From positions 1 through 64,000 of the IMG/VR virus record IMGVR_UViG_3300043539_001111: a stretch of 64,000 bases of DNA; one strand, written 5' to 3'. A program made the translations under genes and the position numbers. Positions 30,670 to 37,897 of this stretch are shown piece after piece. Each line of letters begins with the position of its first letter. The first letter of the stretch is position 1. Source of the DNA: a virus. The notes beneath the pieces are model-generated. The model saw only the letters and a list, made by a program, of their open reading frames with translations, was not told the origin of the DNA and did no database searches.

Positions 30670-31358
30670 AGATTATAGTTTTAGGAGATGGTATATTAGG
30701 TGGTGAAATTATAAAACAAACTGGGTGGGATTATATTTCACGTAAGAAAGATAACATAAACCTTGATGATTTTGACAAATGGATGTTTAAGTTAGACAAA
30801 TATGATGTTATAGTTAATTGTATTGCAAATACTAACACATATTCGGATGATAAAGAATTACATATAAAGATAAATTATCATTTTGTAAAACATTTAGTTA
30901 ACTATTGTAATCAGATGGGTAAAAAGTTAGTTCACATATCTACTGACTATATTTATGCGAATTCTGACAATGAACGAAAAGAAAGTGACGTTCCCGTACA
31001 CCATTCAAGTTGGTATGGGTATAGTAAATTAATTGGTGACGCACATGTCGAATTAGAATGTGATAAATTTTTAATTTGTCGTTTATCTCATAAACCTTTC
31101 CCTTTTCAATATGATAGAGCTTGGACCGATGTTATCACAAATGCCGACTATACCCCTAAAATTGTTGATTTATTAGTTAAATTAATAAACAAAAATGTTG
31201 AAGGGGTTTTTAATATTGGTACAGATAAAAAAACTATATATGAGTTAGCATCACAAACAAAAAAGGTTGAGAAAATATTGTCACCTGAAAAAACACCAAA
31301 AAATGTTACAATGGATTTAAATAAGTTATTAAATTTTGTATATTTGCAGTATGATTAA
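30666..31358 (+). CDS. RmlD-like SDR reductase
   Basis: 230 aa Rossmann-fold SDR enzyme resembling dTDP-4-dehydrorhamnose reductase. The NAD(P)-binding start is IVLGDGILGGEI; the substrate strand is HISTDYIYANS; the catalytic YGYSK (YxxxK) is near residue 118. Shorter than typical RmlD (about 290 aa). It could make a deoxysugar for the phage glycosyltransferases at 16-20 kb. It overlaps the preceding gene by 4 nt, and its last bases hold the -7 box TATATTTG of the next gene. Confidence 0.8.
   Translation: MKIIVLGDGILGGEIIKQTGWDYISRKKDNINLDDFDKWMFKLDKYDVIVNCIANTNTYSDDKELHIKINYHFVKHLVNYCNQMGKKLVHISTDYIYANSDNERKESDVPVHHSSWYGYSKLIGDAHVELECDKFLICRLSHKPFPFQYDRAWTDVITNADYTPKIVDLLVKLINKNVEGVFNIGTDKKTIYELASQTKKVEKILSPEKTPKNVTMDLNKLLNFVYLQYD
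31339..31346 (+). promoter_or_regulatory. -7 box TATATTTG, leaderless arrangement
   Basis: TATATTTG lies 4 nt before the ATG at 31351, inside the preceding coding region. No good TTG at the -33 position. Confidence 0.45.
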
Positions 31359-32013
31359 GATAGATAAAGATAGAAAGGTATGGATAACTTCCGACACACA
31401 CTTTGGACATAAAAATATATGTCGTGGTGTGACTGCGTGGAGATTACCTGATGGGGGTATTCCAATTGCTCAAACTAGAGATTTTGATTCAATTAGTGAG
31501 ATGAATGATATGATTGTAAACAACATTAATAGTGTTGTTGGTCAAGATGATGTTTTGATTCACTTGGGAGATTGGAGTTTTGGGGGATTTGAAAATATCA
31601 AAAATTTTAGAGATAGAATTGTGTGTAAAGAGATTCACCTTATATTAGGTAATCACGACCATCACATTGAAAACAACCGAGAGGATTGTCAGGAAATGTT
31701 TGCAAGTGTTAATCACTACACAAAATTAATGTATAAGTTTGAGACATTGGTTTTAATGCACTATCCAATTGATTCTTGGGATGGGTTAAACAAAGGACAC
31801 ATCCACTTACACGGACACTGTCACTTACCTCAAACAAAAATTTTTGGTAAAGGCCGTAGAATGGATGTAGGAATGGATGGTAGTTTGTTCTTTTCACCAT
31901 ACGATTTAAGTAACGTAATTAAGATTGTTAAGGAAAGAGAGATTCGTTCAAATATGGATGGTGACCACCACACAGATGAGGTAATAACTGAAGATGGTAA
32001 AAAAAGAAAGTGA
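31351..32013 (+). CDS. Calcineurin-like metallophosphoesterase
   Basis: 220 aa. Motifs of the phosphoesterase fold are all present: ITSDTHFGH (DxH), LIHLGDWSFGG (GDxx), ILGNHDHHI (GNHD), LMHYPID and HLHGHCHLP (GHxH). It would use two metals to cleave a phosphodiester or phosphomonoester. The ATG at 31351 gives the DxH motif at normal distance. In this operon it may open 2',3'-cyclic phosphates or act on a nucleotide second messenger (inference). An extended charged tail follows. Confidence 0.85.
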   Translation: MIKIDKDRKVWITSDTHFGHKNICRGVTAWRLPDGGIPIAQTRDFDSISEMNDMIVNNINSVVGQDDVLIHLGDWSFGGFENIKNFRDRIVCKEIHLILGNHDHHIENNREDCQEMFASVNHYTKLMYKFETLVLMHYPIDSWDGLNKGHIHLHGHCHLPQTKIFGKGRRMDVGMDGSLFFSPYDLSNVIKIVKEREIRSNMDGDHHTDEVITEDGKKRK

Positions 32014-32014
32014 T

Positions 32015-32305
32015 ATGAGAGTTAAAGAAACAAAAACAGATTTATTCATATGTTCCTGTCATAGTACAGAACATCAAATGGTTGTATTATATTCTGAAGA
32101 CGAAATTGATGGTATGACATATCCTATGGTTTATATTCACACACATCTTAATAAAAGACCATTTTGGCAAAGAGTTGGTTATGGATTAAGATATATTTTT
32201 GGGAGACAATGTAGATATGGTGCCTTTGATGAATTCATAATTAAATCGGAGGATGTTAAAGGTCTTGAAAAAATTATTAAACATTTAAAAGAATGTGAGG
32301 TATGA
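32015..32305 (+). CDS. Hypothetical protein, 96 aa
   Basis: Not recognised. It has FICSCHSTEHQM near the start and an aromatic basic stretch (FWQRVGYGLRYIFGRQ), with acidic ends. The ATG at 32015, one base after the phosphoesterase stop, is preferred to an earlier in-frame ATG. Such short proteins with a conserved CSCHSxEH-type start occur in phages. It overlaps the next gene by 4 nt. Confidence 0.6.
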   Translation: MRVKETKTDLFICSCHSTEHQMVVLYSEDEIDGMTYPMVYIHTHLNKRPFWQRVGYGLRYIFGRQCRYGAFDEFIIKSEDVKGLEKIIKHLKECEV

Positions 32306-32511
32306 TAAAAAATTTAATAATATTATTTTTATTTTTCACTTTGGTGTCTTGTGAAGCTGAAAAAAGAATTTATGAACATTCATATACTGATGAATGGTAT
32401 TATATTGACACGATGAGATTTCAGGTTTACAAAACCAAATCAGGTAAAAGATATATCCTTGTGTTAAATGAACAACAAACAAAATATAAACGACAATACA
32501 TAAAATTATGA
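32302..32511 (+). CDS. Small lipoprotein, 69 aa
   Basis: A lipoprotein signal with lipobox LVSC (MIKNLIILFLFFTLVSCEAE). The mature part is 52 aa, charged and aromatic. It would be anchored in the envelope. Placement between RNA-repair genes, with 4-nt overlaps on each side, is odd. A superinfection-exclusion role is possible, by analogy with small phage lipoproteins. Confidence 0.65.
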   Translation: MIKNLIILFLFFTLVSCEAEKRIYEHSYTDEWYYIDTMRFQVYKTKSGKRYILVLNEQQTKYKRQYIKL

Positions 32512-32906
32512 AAGAATTATTTTTATTAAGAGGATTACCGGGAAGTGGTAAATCAACATTGGCAAAATCAATCGGTGGTGTTCATTACGAAGCCGATATG
32601 TATTTTATGAAAGATGGTGAGTATCAATTTGACATTACAGGATTAAGAGATGCTCATAGTTGGTGTCAGACACAAGTTAGTAATGCAATGCTTTTAAATT
32701 ACTCGGCAAATATTAATGAACGAATTGTAGTTTCAAACACATTCACACAAGAGTGGGAAATGACACCTTATTTTGAATTAGCGGAAAAATATGGATACAG
32801 AGTTCATTCACTTATCGTAGAAAACAGACACGGAGGTGTTAATGAACACGGGGTTCCGGAAGATAAATTGGGGTTAATGAAAAAACGTTTCGAGGTGAAA
32901 CTTTAA
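32508..32906 (+). CDS. P-loop kinase, polynucleotide-kinase-like
   Basis: 132 aa. Walker A is LRGLPGSGKST at residues 7-17. A conserved Asp follows in YEADMYFMKDGEYQFD and a downstream RDAHSWCQ helix. This is the AAA_33/PNK-type arrangement in which the kinase phosphorylates an RNA 5'-OH. It lacks the 3'-phosphatase domain of T4 Pnk; the separate HAD proteins could fill that role. It is followed after 11 nt by an RNA ligase gene, strongly suggesting joint function in RNA repair. Confidence 0.8.
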   Translation: MKELFLLRGLPGSGKSTLAKSIGGVHYEADMYFMKDGEYQFDITGLRDAHSWCQTQVSNAMLLNYSANINERIVVSNTFTQEWEMTPYFELAEKYGYRVHSLIVENRHGGVNEHGVPEDKLGLMKKRFEVKL

Positions 32907-32917
32907 TTGAAAAAATT

Positions 32918-33943
32918 ATGTTAGAAAAACTAAACAAATATTACGAAGACGGATTACTTTACAAACAAGTACATCCAACACTTCCATTAACCATATGGAA
33001 CTACACTGAAAAAGTTCAGTTCGAGAACCTATGGGATGAGGTGACCCTGATGTGTAGAGGTTTAGTTACCGATAACGAAGGGAATATGGTTGCAATACCA
33101 TTCCAAAAATTCTTTAATATAGAAGAAGGTAAATTTACCCCAACTGAAAACTTTGAAGTATTTGAAAAAATGGATGGTTCATTAGGGATTGTGTTTTGGT
33201 ATCAAGGTCAATGGGTGGTAGCCACTCGTGGTTCATTCACTTCTGACCAAGCAATCAAGGCGACAGAAATCCTTAAAAAATATAACAAAGATATTATGTT
33301 TAGACATTTGACTTTTTGTTTTGAAATTATCTATCCGGAGAACAGAATTGTTTTGGATTATGGTGATGATGAGAAACTAATTCTATTGGGGACATTTGAT
33401 AAGAACGGGAAAGAAACCGATTCTGAGATTTGGTCACAATGGGGGTTTGATGTGGTTAAAAAATATGATGGTATTAAGGATTTTAATCAACTTAAATCCA
33501 TGATTAAAGATGACCAAGAAGGATTTGTGGTAAAGTTCTCTAATGGAGATAGAATCAAAGTTAAAGGGGTTGAATATCTACGTCTTCACAAAATTATGAC
33601 TAATGTTACCACAACCGGTATTTGGGAATATCTTAAAAATGGTGAGGATGTCATGGAACTATTAAAAGATGTTCCGGATGAATTTTACAAAAAAATTCAA
33701 AACTATGTTAAAGATTTGAGATATTCTTACTTCCAAATATCTGAAGATGCAGGTAAAAAGTTTGATTATATGATGTATGGGAAATATAACGACAAAGAAC
33801 CTATCACAGATAGAAAAGAGTTTGCTGAGTGGGTATCAACCCAACCAAAACATTTGTCAGGGATTCTATTTAGAATGTTAGATAAAAAAGATTACTCTGA
33901 AATCATATGGAACCTAATCAGACCTGAATTTAAAAAATTGTAA
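32918..33943 (+). CDS. rnlA: RNA ligase, T4 Rnl1-like
   Basis: 341 aa. The adenylation motif is EKMDGSLG (KxDGS) near residue 84, preceded by LMCRGLVTDN. Later motifs are FCFEIIYPENRIV, EGFVVKFSNGDRIKVK, giving motifs III-V of the nucleotidyltransferase fold. The layout and length are near those of T4 Rnl1 (374 aa). It would seal 5'-phosphate/3'-OH ends of broken tRNA with ATP, undoing anticodon nucleases. It is the last gene of the operon, with the P-loop kinase just upstream. A terminator follows. Confidence 0.88.
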   Translation: MLEKLNKYYEDGLLYKQVHPTLPLTIWNYTEKVQFENLWDEVTLMCRGLVTDNEGNMVAIPFQKFFNIEEGKFTPTENFEVFEKMDGSLGIVFWYQGQWVVATRGSFTSDQAIKATEILKKYNKDIMFRHLTFCFEIIYPENRIVLDYGDDEKLILLGTFDKNGKETDSEIWSQWGFDVVKKYDGIKDFNQLKSMIKDDQEGFVVKFSNGDRIKVKGVEYLRLHKIMTNVTTTGIWEYLKNGEDVMELLKDVPDEFYKKIQNYVKDLRYSYFQISEDAGKKFDYMMYGKYNDKEPITDRKEFAEWVSTQPKHLSGILFRMLDKKDYSEIIWNLIRPEFKKL

Positions 33944-33972
33944 AAAAGTGGGACATTAGTTCCACTTTTTTT
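33942..33972 (+). terminator. Terminator after RNA ligase
   Basis: AAAAAAGTGG and CCACTTTTTTT stem with a 9-nt loop, ending the operon. Confidence 0.8.
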
Positions 33973-34017
33973 ATTTAATTACTATTTATAAGTTATATAA
34001 AACATTAAGTTAAAATT

Positions 34018-34623
34018 ATGAGTGTATCTATAATAGTAGCGTTTATCACGGGGGTTTTAGGTCCTATTCTATTATTATTCATTAAGAATAAATTAGAAAA
34101 AAAAGCAGAAAAACCGGATATGGTATTGGAAACGTTAAAAGTCAGTGAGCTTGTAATGACCAAATTAGACCATATAAAGGAAGAATATAAAGGAGATAGA
34201 GTATGGGTTGCACAATTCCACAATGGAGGTAATTTCTATCCAACCGGAAAATCAATGGCAAAGTTCAGTATTATATATGAATCTGTTGCTCCGTCAGTAT
34301 CATCAATACAAGGAAATTTTCACAATATACCTGTTAATTTATTTAGCCGTTCAATTAATCAATTATTAGAACATGATACAATTGAAATTCCTGATTTTAA
34401 AGATGATACAGTAGCGACTTTTGGTTTAAAATATATTGCAGAAGATACCGGATGTAAATCAGGATATCTTTTTGCGATAAAATGTATTGAAGGTAGATTT
34501 ATTGGAATGTTAGGAATTGATTATACCAAGAAAAAAACAAAATTAAACGAAGAAACTGTAACTCAATTATTGGTTCAGTCAACATCAATTGGTGGTGTGT
34601 TAATGAACCACTTACAACAATAA
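34018..34623 (+). CDS. Membrane-anchored GAF-like protein
   Basis: 201 aa. An N-terminal membrane helix (SIIVAFITGVLGPILLLFI) is followed by a charged linker, then a roughly 140-residue domain with RVWVAQFHNGGNFYPTG and FIGMLGIDYTKKKTK, the strand pattern of a GAF-like sensor. Proteins of this layout (TM plus GAF-like) occur in large phages. It is preceded by TATTTATA and followed 1 nt later by the peptidase gene, so the two are in one late unit. Confidence 0.6.
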   Translation: MSVSIIVAFITGVLGPILLLFIKNKLEKKAEKPDMVLETLKVSELVMTKLDHIKEEYKGDRVWVAQFHNGGNFYPTGKSMAKFSIIYESVAPSVSSIQGNFHNIPVNLFSRSINQLLEHDTIEIPDFKDDTVATFGLKYIAEDTGCKSGYLFAIKCIEGRFIGMLGIDYTKKKTKLNEETVTQLLVQSTSIGGVLMNHLQQ

Positions 34624-34624
34624 T

Positions 34625-35233
34625 ATGAAAAAATTAATACAATTATTAGAAGCGAATATTCAGATATCATCTTTGAGTTGTGGAAACGTTAAAGTAGATA
34701 ATGATAGTTCAAGTGATAAAGTTAATGAAAATTTATTGAAGGATATTTGTAAAGCGGCTAAAAATGCTAATGTTAGGGTTACTATAACTACAGCAATTTC
34801 AGGTCATAGTGCGGAAACGGCATCAGGAAACGCAAGTAGACATCCATCAGGTAATGCTGTCGATATTAGTTTAGTTAATGAAACTCCGGTTAAAACTCCA
34901 TCAAATAGAGGTAATGTTGATAATTTTGTTAATCAATTAGAAATATTAGGATATACTAAAAATTCAGAATCAGGAAATCCTAAATCAGTTTTAACGTTTG
35001 GTTTTCCGGGTCATGATAATCATGTTCATGTCTCAAATACTGAACAAACTTCAACAACATCATCTAGTGGTACAACATCGACTAGTGGGGCTACAGCAAC
35101 AGGAGATAGTCCTGAATCTATAAGTACAAATATTTTAAATAGTTTTATTGGGGATACGTTTGGTAAAGCTTTAGGATTAAAAGAACAACGAGTAAATAAG
35201 GAAATAGATAAAATTAGAAACTTATTAAAATAA
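34625..35233 (+). CDS. M15-like peptidase with capsid-targeting leader
   Basis: 202 aa. SRHPSGNAVDIS and HDNHVHVS supply the zinc and acid residues of M15-type D-Ala-D-Ala peptidases (SxHxxGxAxD and HxH), which cut peptidoglycan stem peptides. The N-terminus MKKLIQLLEANIQ ends with LLE|A, like the T4 internal protein leader. Thr/Ser linker then a basic helical tail. If packaged it would be a virion-borne wall-cutting enzyme delivered during infection. Start at the ATG 1 nt after the previous stop. Confidence 0.75.
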   Translation: MKKLIQLLEANIQISSLSCGNVKVDNDSSSDKVNENLLKDICKAAKNANVRVTITTAISGHSAETASGNASRHPSGNAVDISLVNETPVKTPSNRGNVDNFVNQLEILGYTKNSESGNPKSVLTFGFPGHDNHVHVSNTEQTSTTSSSGTTSTSGATATGDSPESISTNILNSFIGDTFGKALGLKEQRVNKEIDKIRNLLK

Positions 35234-35264
35234 AAAAACCCCTCCGTTAAGAGGGGTTTTTTGT
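35233..35264. terminator. Terminator after peptidase
   Basis: AAACCCCTC and GAGGGGTTT with a 5-nt loop, then T4; can serve both strands. Confidence 0.85.
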
Positions 35265-35270
35265 TTTAGA

Positions 35271-35444
35271 TTACTTCACTTGAGTAGTATCTACTTGTGT
35301 AGTGTCTACGGCTGTTGTATCTACTGATACTGAATCAACCGCTGTTGTATCAACAGATGTTGTTGATTCTTCTGTGTTTACTTGTTTGCAAGATGTTAAT
35401 GATAACGTTGCGATAACTGTAAGAGCTAATAATACTTTTTTCAT
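35271..35444 (-). CDS. Small lipoprotein with VDTT repeats
   Basis: 57 aa on the minus strand. The signal ends LTSCK (lipobox). The mature part is a chain of VDTTAVD/VDTTQVD repeats, with no fold expected. It would be a lipid-anchored, flexible, negatively charged tether on the envelope. It is convergent with the peptidase gene across a shared terminator. Function unknown; surface masking or exclusion is possible. Confidence 0.6.
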   Translation of the reverse strand: MKKVLLALTVIATLSLTSCKQVNTEESTTSVDTTAVDSVSVDTTAVDTTQVDTTQVK

Positions 35445-35578
35445 AATACTTTTGTTTTAATTAAATTTTAAGTTCGTTAAATAAATAGGTTATTAAAACC
35501 ACGAAGTCAAACATTATATTAAAAAAATTCACTTAATCGTTATAGTAAAAAATTTTTAAAAATATTTTTAGATAATGT

Positions 35579-35608
35579 TTGGTGGAAAGAAAAAAAGTAT
35601 TATCTTTG
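35579..35608 (+). promoter_or_regulatory. Bacteroidota-type promoter
   Basis: TTG at 35579-35581, 19-nt spacer, TATCTTTG at 35601-35608. Confidence 0.8.
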
Positions 35609-35629
35609 TACTCACAAAACGGATAAGAT

Positions 35630-35884
35630 ATGACTAAAGAGAAATTGTATAGAAGTGTTAATGGTGAATACCTATATTTGTTTAATTGGATTGGTGGTGG
35701 TTTTAATGATGTGTGGGCTCCAAGTAAAAGAGAGGCGTATGCTCGTGTAATGAGAGAACAAAAGGAACACGAGAAGAAATATCCTACTCACGTTAAGTTG
35801 AGACCTGATTACAAGTCCATGAGAAAATGTACTTATTCTCAGTATCAAGCACAAAACCGAATGGGTTGGATGATGAGTTGTTAA
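35630..35884 (+). CDS. Hypothetical protein, 84 aa
   Basis: Not recognised. Basic and aromatic (starts MTKEKLYRSVNGEYLYLFNW) with a central helix ASKREAYARVMREQ-like and a Cys end. It has its own promoter. Downstream in the +1 frame is a further 50-codon open stretch with coding character, so a frameshift cannot be excluded. Confidence 0.6.
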   Translation: MTKEKLYRSVNGEYLYLFNWIGGGFNDVWAPSKREAYARVMREQKEHEKKYPTHVKLRPDYKSMRKCTYSQYQAQNRMGWMMSC

Positions 35885-35891
35885 AAACTAC

Positions 35892-36041
35892 TTGAGTAAG
35901 TGGGAGTGGTCAATCAACAACCCAAAGAAGTTTCAGGTAAAACTATATTTAAAAGAGGACGGCCGAGCCTATAATAGAGTAAGTAGGAAGTTAGTGTTTT
36001 TTAGGAGGATTGAATCAGTTTTTAACATTAACGAAACATAG
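35892..36041 (+). CDS. Possible 49-aa ORF with TTG start
   Basis: Open frame that begins 8 nt after the previous stop in the +1 frame. The product (KWEWSINNPKKFQVKLYLKE, then basic FFRR) has a coding-like composition but no ATG. Either a TTG-start gene or an extension of the upstream gene by frameshift. It ends where a tRNA-like element begins. Confidence 0.3.
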   Translation: MSKWEWSINNPKKFQVKLYLKEDGRAYNRVSRKLVFFRRIESVFNINET

Positions 36042-36141
36042 TCAGGAGACCATTGGTTGGTATCACCTCCCCAAGGTTGAGTAACGGTAAGGCCGACTCT
36101 TTATGGTAAAGACGGAACAGGTTCGAATCCTGTCCTGACTA
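36040..36141 (+). ncRNA. tRNA-like RNA with 28-nt insertion before the D-arm
   Basis: 102 nt. Acceptor AGTCAGG/CCTGACT and T-arm ACAGG-TTCGAAT-CCTGT are complete. Between the acceptor and a D-arm-like GGTTGAGTAACGGTAAGGCC lies an extra hairpin GGAG/CTCC. The anticodon arm TCTTTA-TGG-TAAAGA has no canonical 7-nt loop. A tRNA mimic or decayed tRNA. Confidence 0.4.
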
Positions 36142-36163
36142 CAAAAAAAAATTAAAAAAAAGT

Positions 36164-36194
36164 TTGACAGATAAAAATAAATGTCTTATCTTTG
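36164..36194 (+). promoter_or_regulatory. Bacteroidota-type promoter
   Basis: TTG at 36164-36166, 20-nt spacer, TATCTTTG at 36187-36194. It drives the permuted tRNA-like element and the one after it. Confidence 0.8.
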
Positions 36195-36231
36195 TACAAG
36201 AAATAAAGTTCATAAAAATATTGAAAGATTA

Positions 36232-36313
36232 GTGTGGGTGTCGTGTCGAGGTTTCAAATCCCTCCGGATTTATCCGTAGCTCAGATGGTAGAGCATACAC
36301 CCACATTTTTTTT
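36232..36313 (+). ncRNA. Circularly permuted tRNA-like RNA
   Basis: Order is T-half first, then D-half. GAGG..CCTC with loop TTTCAAATC (T-arm), then CGGAT-TT-ATCCG (acceptor stem closed by a 2-nt link), then a canonical D-arm GCTC-AGATGGTA-GAGC. The outer ends TGTGGGTGT (36233-36241) and ACACCCACA (36297-36305) pair over 9 bp where the anticodon stem would be, followed by T8. So the molecule has tRNA shape with open ends at the anticodon. There is no room for CCA or a discriminator. Confidence 0.55.
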
Positions 36314-36317
36314 ACAT

Positions 36318-36408
36318 GGTATTGTAGCTCAGTGGAAGATTTATCTTCCTTGGTAGAGCAAGAGTAACGAAAGACTCTGTGCCGCAGGTTCGAACCCCGC
36401 CGATACCA
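36318..36408 (+). ncRNA. tRNA-like RNA with hairpin inserted in the D-loop
   Basis: Acceptor GGTATTG/CGATACC, D-stem GCTC/GAGC, but the D-loop holds a perfect hairpin GGAAGAT-TT-ATCTTCC (36334-36349). Anticodon stem AGAGT/ACTCT has an 8-nt loop AACGAAAG without U33. T-arm GCAGG-TTCGAAC-CCCGC. It keeps tRNA shape but has no clear anticodon. Confidence 0.5.
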
Positions 36409-36446
36409 CAAATAAAAAAAAATTAAAAAAAAGTTTTATAAAGTGC

Positions 36447-36476
36447 TTGACAAATGAAAAAAATCACTTATCTTTG
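36447..36476 (+). promoter_or_regulatory. Promoter of the large ncRNA
   Basis: TTG at 36447-36449, 19-nt spacer, TATCTTTG at 36469-36476. Confidence 0.85.
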
Positions 36477-36482
36477 TAAAAC

Positions 36483-37403
36483 AATTGAGGGAAACCTTAA
36501 ACGTTCTTAGAAATTTTAGATTATCCATTACACACTTCGGTGATGTAAGAAACGATAATGGGTGGTATATCATCCTTAAATAAACCGGGAAACCGGGATA
36601 AAGTGGAATCATTAGTGTTATTGGTTCTGCGGCTTCTGAAAGGGAGCTCGAGTATACAAGTCGGATATCACCTGACCTTCAGTATTGAGGGCAACGCTTT
36701 AGAGAAAGTGGTTGGGTGACCGGGCGATGTGGGTCGTCAGGTTGAGGTGGGAACACCAACAAGAATAACCGATAGGGATTATGTGAGAAATAGGGTCATC
36801 CAACCTTATAATTACGGATTCCAATATCAAAGGGGACTTAAAACCGAAAGGTAAGTTAGAGAACGAGTGGTGTCGCTACTAACCTTACGAAACATCTACC
36901 AAGATGTCAGTTTGAAGTAATCTTAAAATATGAGAGTGGGGACACTCTACCGAGTAGATTAGTATTTTGTTGTTCAAAAGATAACGAAGCTTACGACAGA
37001 CCTCTACTTGGACACATCCACAACACAATTAACTTATAGGACATTTTAAGTAAAACTAAAAAGATACATAAGCAAAAGTGTCTGTCAGGTATCATCGACA
37101 AGGTGACTACATAGTAACGAGCCGTTCGTTGCACAGGATGACCGCAAGTCAGAATGTATTCTTACGAAAAACCTCTACGGAGTCGAATCCGGAGTCAGCC
37201 CGCAAGGTTGAAGAGAGTTGAATAATAAGAGAGTAGATGATATCTCAAGGAGTAATTGGTCTAACCAATTGTCACTGAGGATTACCATTCAAAAGATGGT
37301 GGAAAAGAAGGGAAACAATAATCCTTCCGAAGATTCTTAATAACACGAGTATTCTCATCGTATTAGCCAAAAAGGTGTTACAGAAATGTGACACCTTTTT
37401 TTG
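36483..37403 (+). ncRNA. Large ornate non-coding RNA, about 0.9 kb
   Basis: About 920 nt with its own promoter and terminator and no supported ORF. Many local helices: ATTATC/GATAAT around TTACACAC-TTCG-GTG(A)TGTAA (36520-36559), CCGG-GAAA-CCGG, CCTGAC/GTCAGG, GGTG-GGAA-CACC, GTAAG.TTAG/CTAA.CTTAC, ACATCT/AGATGT, AGAGTG-GGGA-CACTCT, GACAGAC/GTCTGTC (about 80 nt apart), CAGCC/GGTTG, AATTGGT/ACCAATT, ACCATT/GATGGT, GAAGG/CCTTC. Several loops are GNRA or UUCG. Size, position beside tRNAs and phage origin recall the GOLLD and ROOL RNA classes, but I cannot assign it. Confidence 0.7.
37370..37403 (+). terminator. Terminator of the large ncRNA
   Basis: AAAAAGGTGTTAC and GTGACACCTTTTTTT with a 6-nt loop. 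The smpB promoter starts within its T-tract. Confidence 0.88.
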
Positions 37404-37430
37404 TTTATACCAATTTTTATATTATCTTTG
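37401..37430 (+). promoter_or_regulatory. smpB promoter, leaderless arrangement
   Basis: TTG at 37401-37403, 19-nt spacer, TATCTTTG at 37423-37430. The smpB ATG follows after exactly 4 nt. Confidence 0.8.
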
Positions 37431-37434
37431 TCCT

Positions 37435-37872
37435 ATGAAAAAATCAATTAACATAGTCAATAAGAAAGCCAAGTTTGAGTATTCATTCTTAGAAACCCTA
37501 ATTGTGGGAATCAAATTAGTTGGTTCAGAGGTGAAGTCCATCCGTCAAGGAAAGGTCTCCATATCTGAAGGGTATTGTTATTTTAATGATGGGGAATTGT
37601 TTATAAAGGGAATGAACATCTCCGATTATGGTTATGGGTCATTCCATGAAACAGTTAAAGATAGAAAACTATTGGCCAAGAAAAAAGAACTAAATAAGTT
37701 GGAACGTGAGTTAATAAACGGGACAACCATCATTCCTTATCGTGTCTTCATAAATGACACCGGATTGGTTAAGATGGAGATTGCTCTCGCCAAAGGAAAA
37801 AAACTCCACGATAAACGAGATAGTATTAAATCTCGGGATATTGAAAGAGATATGAAAAGGGACTTGAAATAG
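37435..37872 (+). CDS. smpB: SsrA-binding protein SmpB
   Basis: 145 aa. The family pattern is complete: INIVNKKAKFEYSFLETLIVG at the N-terminus, GSEVKSIRQGKVSISEGY, then RKLLAKKKELNKLE, GTTIIPYRVFIND and the tail ALAKGKKLHDKRDSIKSRD. SmpB binds the tRNA-like part of tmRNA and brings it to stalled ribosomes. The ATG at 37435 gives the standard length; the frame's 20-codon upstream part overlaps the promoter. A tmRNA is encoded 0.9 kb downstream on the other strand, so both partners come from the phage. Confidence 0.93.
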   Translation: MKKSINIVNKKAKFEYSFLETLIVGIKLVGSEVKSIRQGKVSISEGYCYFNDGELFIKGMNISDYGYGSFHETVKDRKLLAKKKELNKLERELINGTTIIPYRVFINDTGLVKMEIALAKGKKLHDKRDSIKSRDIERDMKRDLK

Positions 37873-37897
37873 TTCCTTTTTTTATTATAATTAAATT

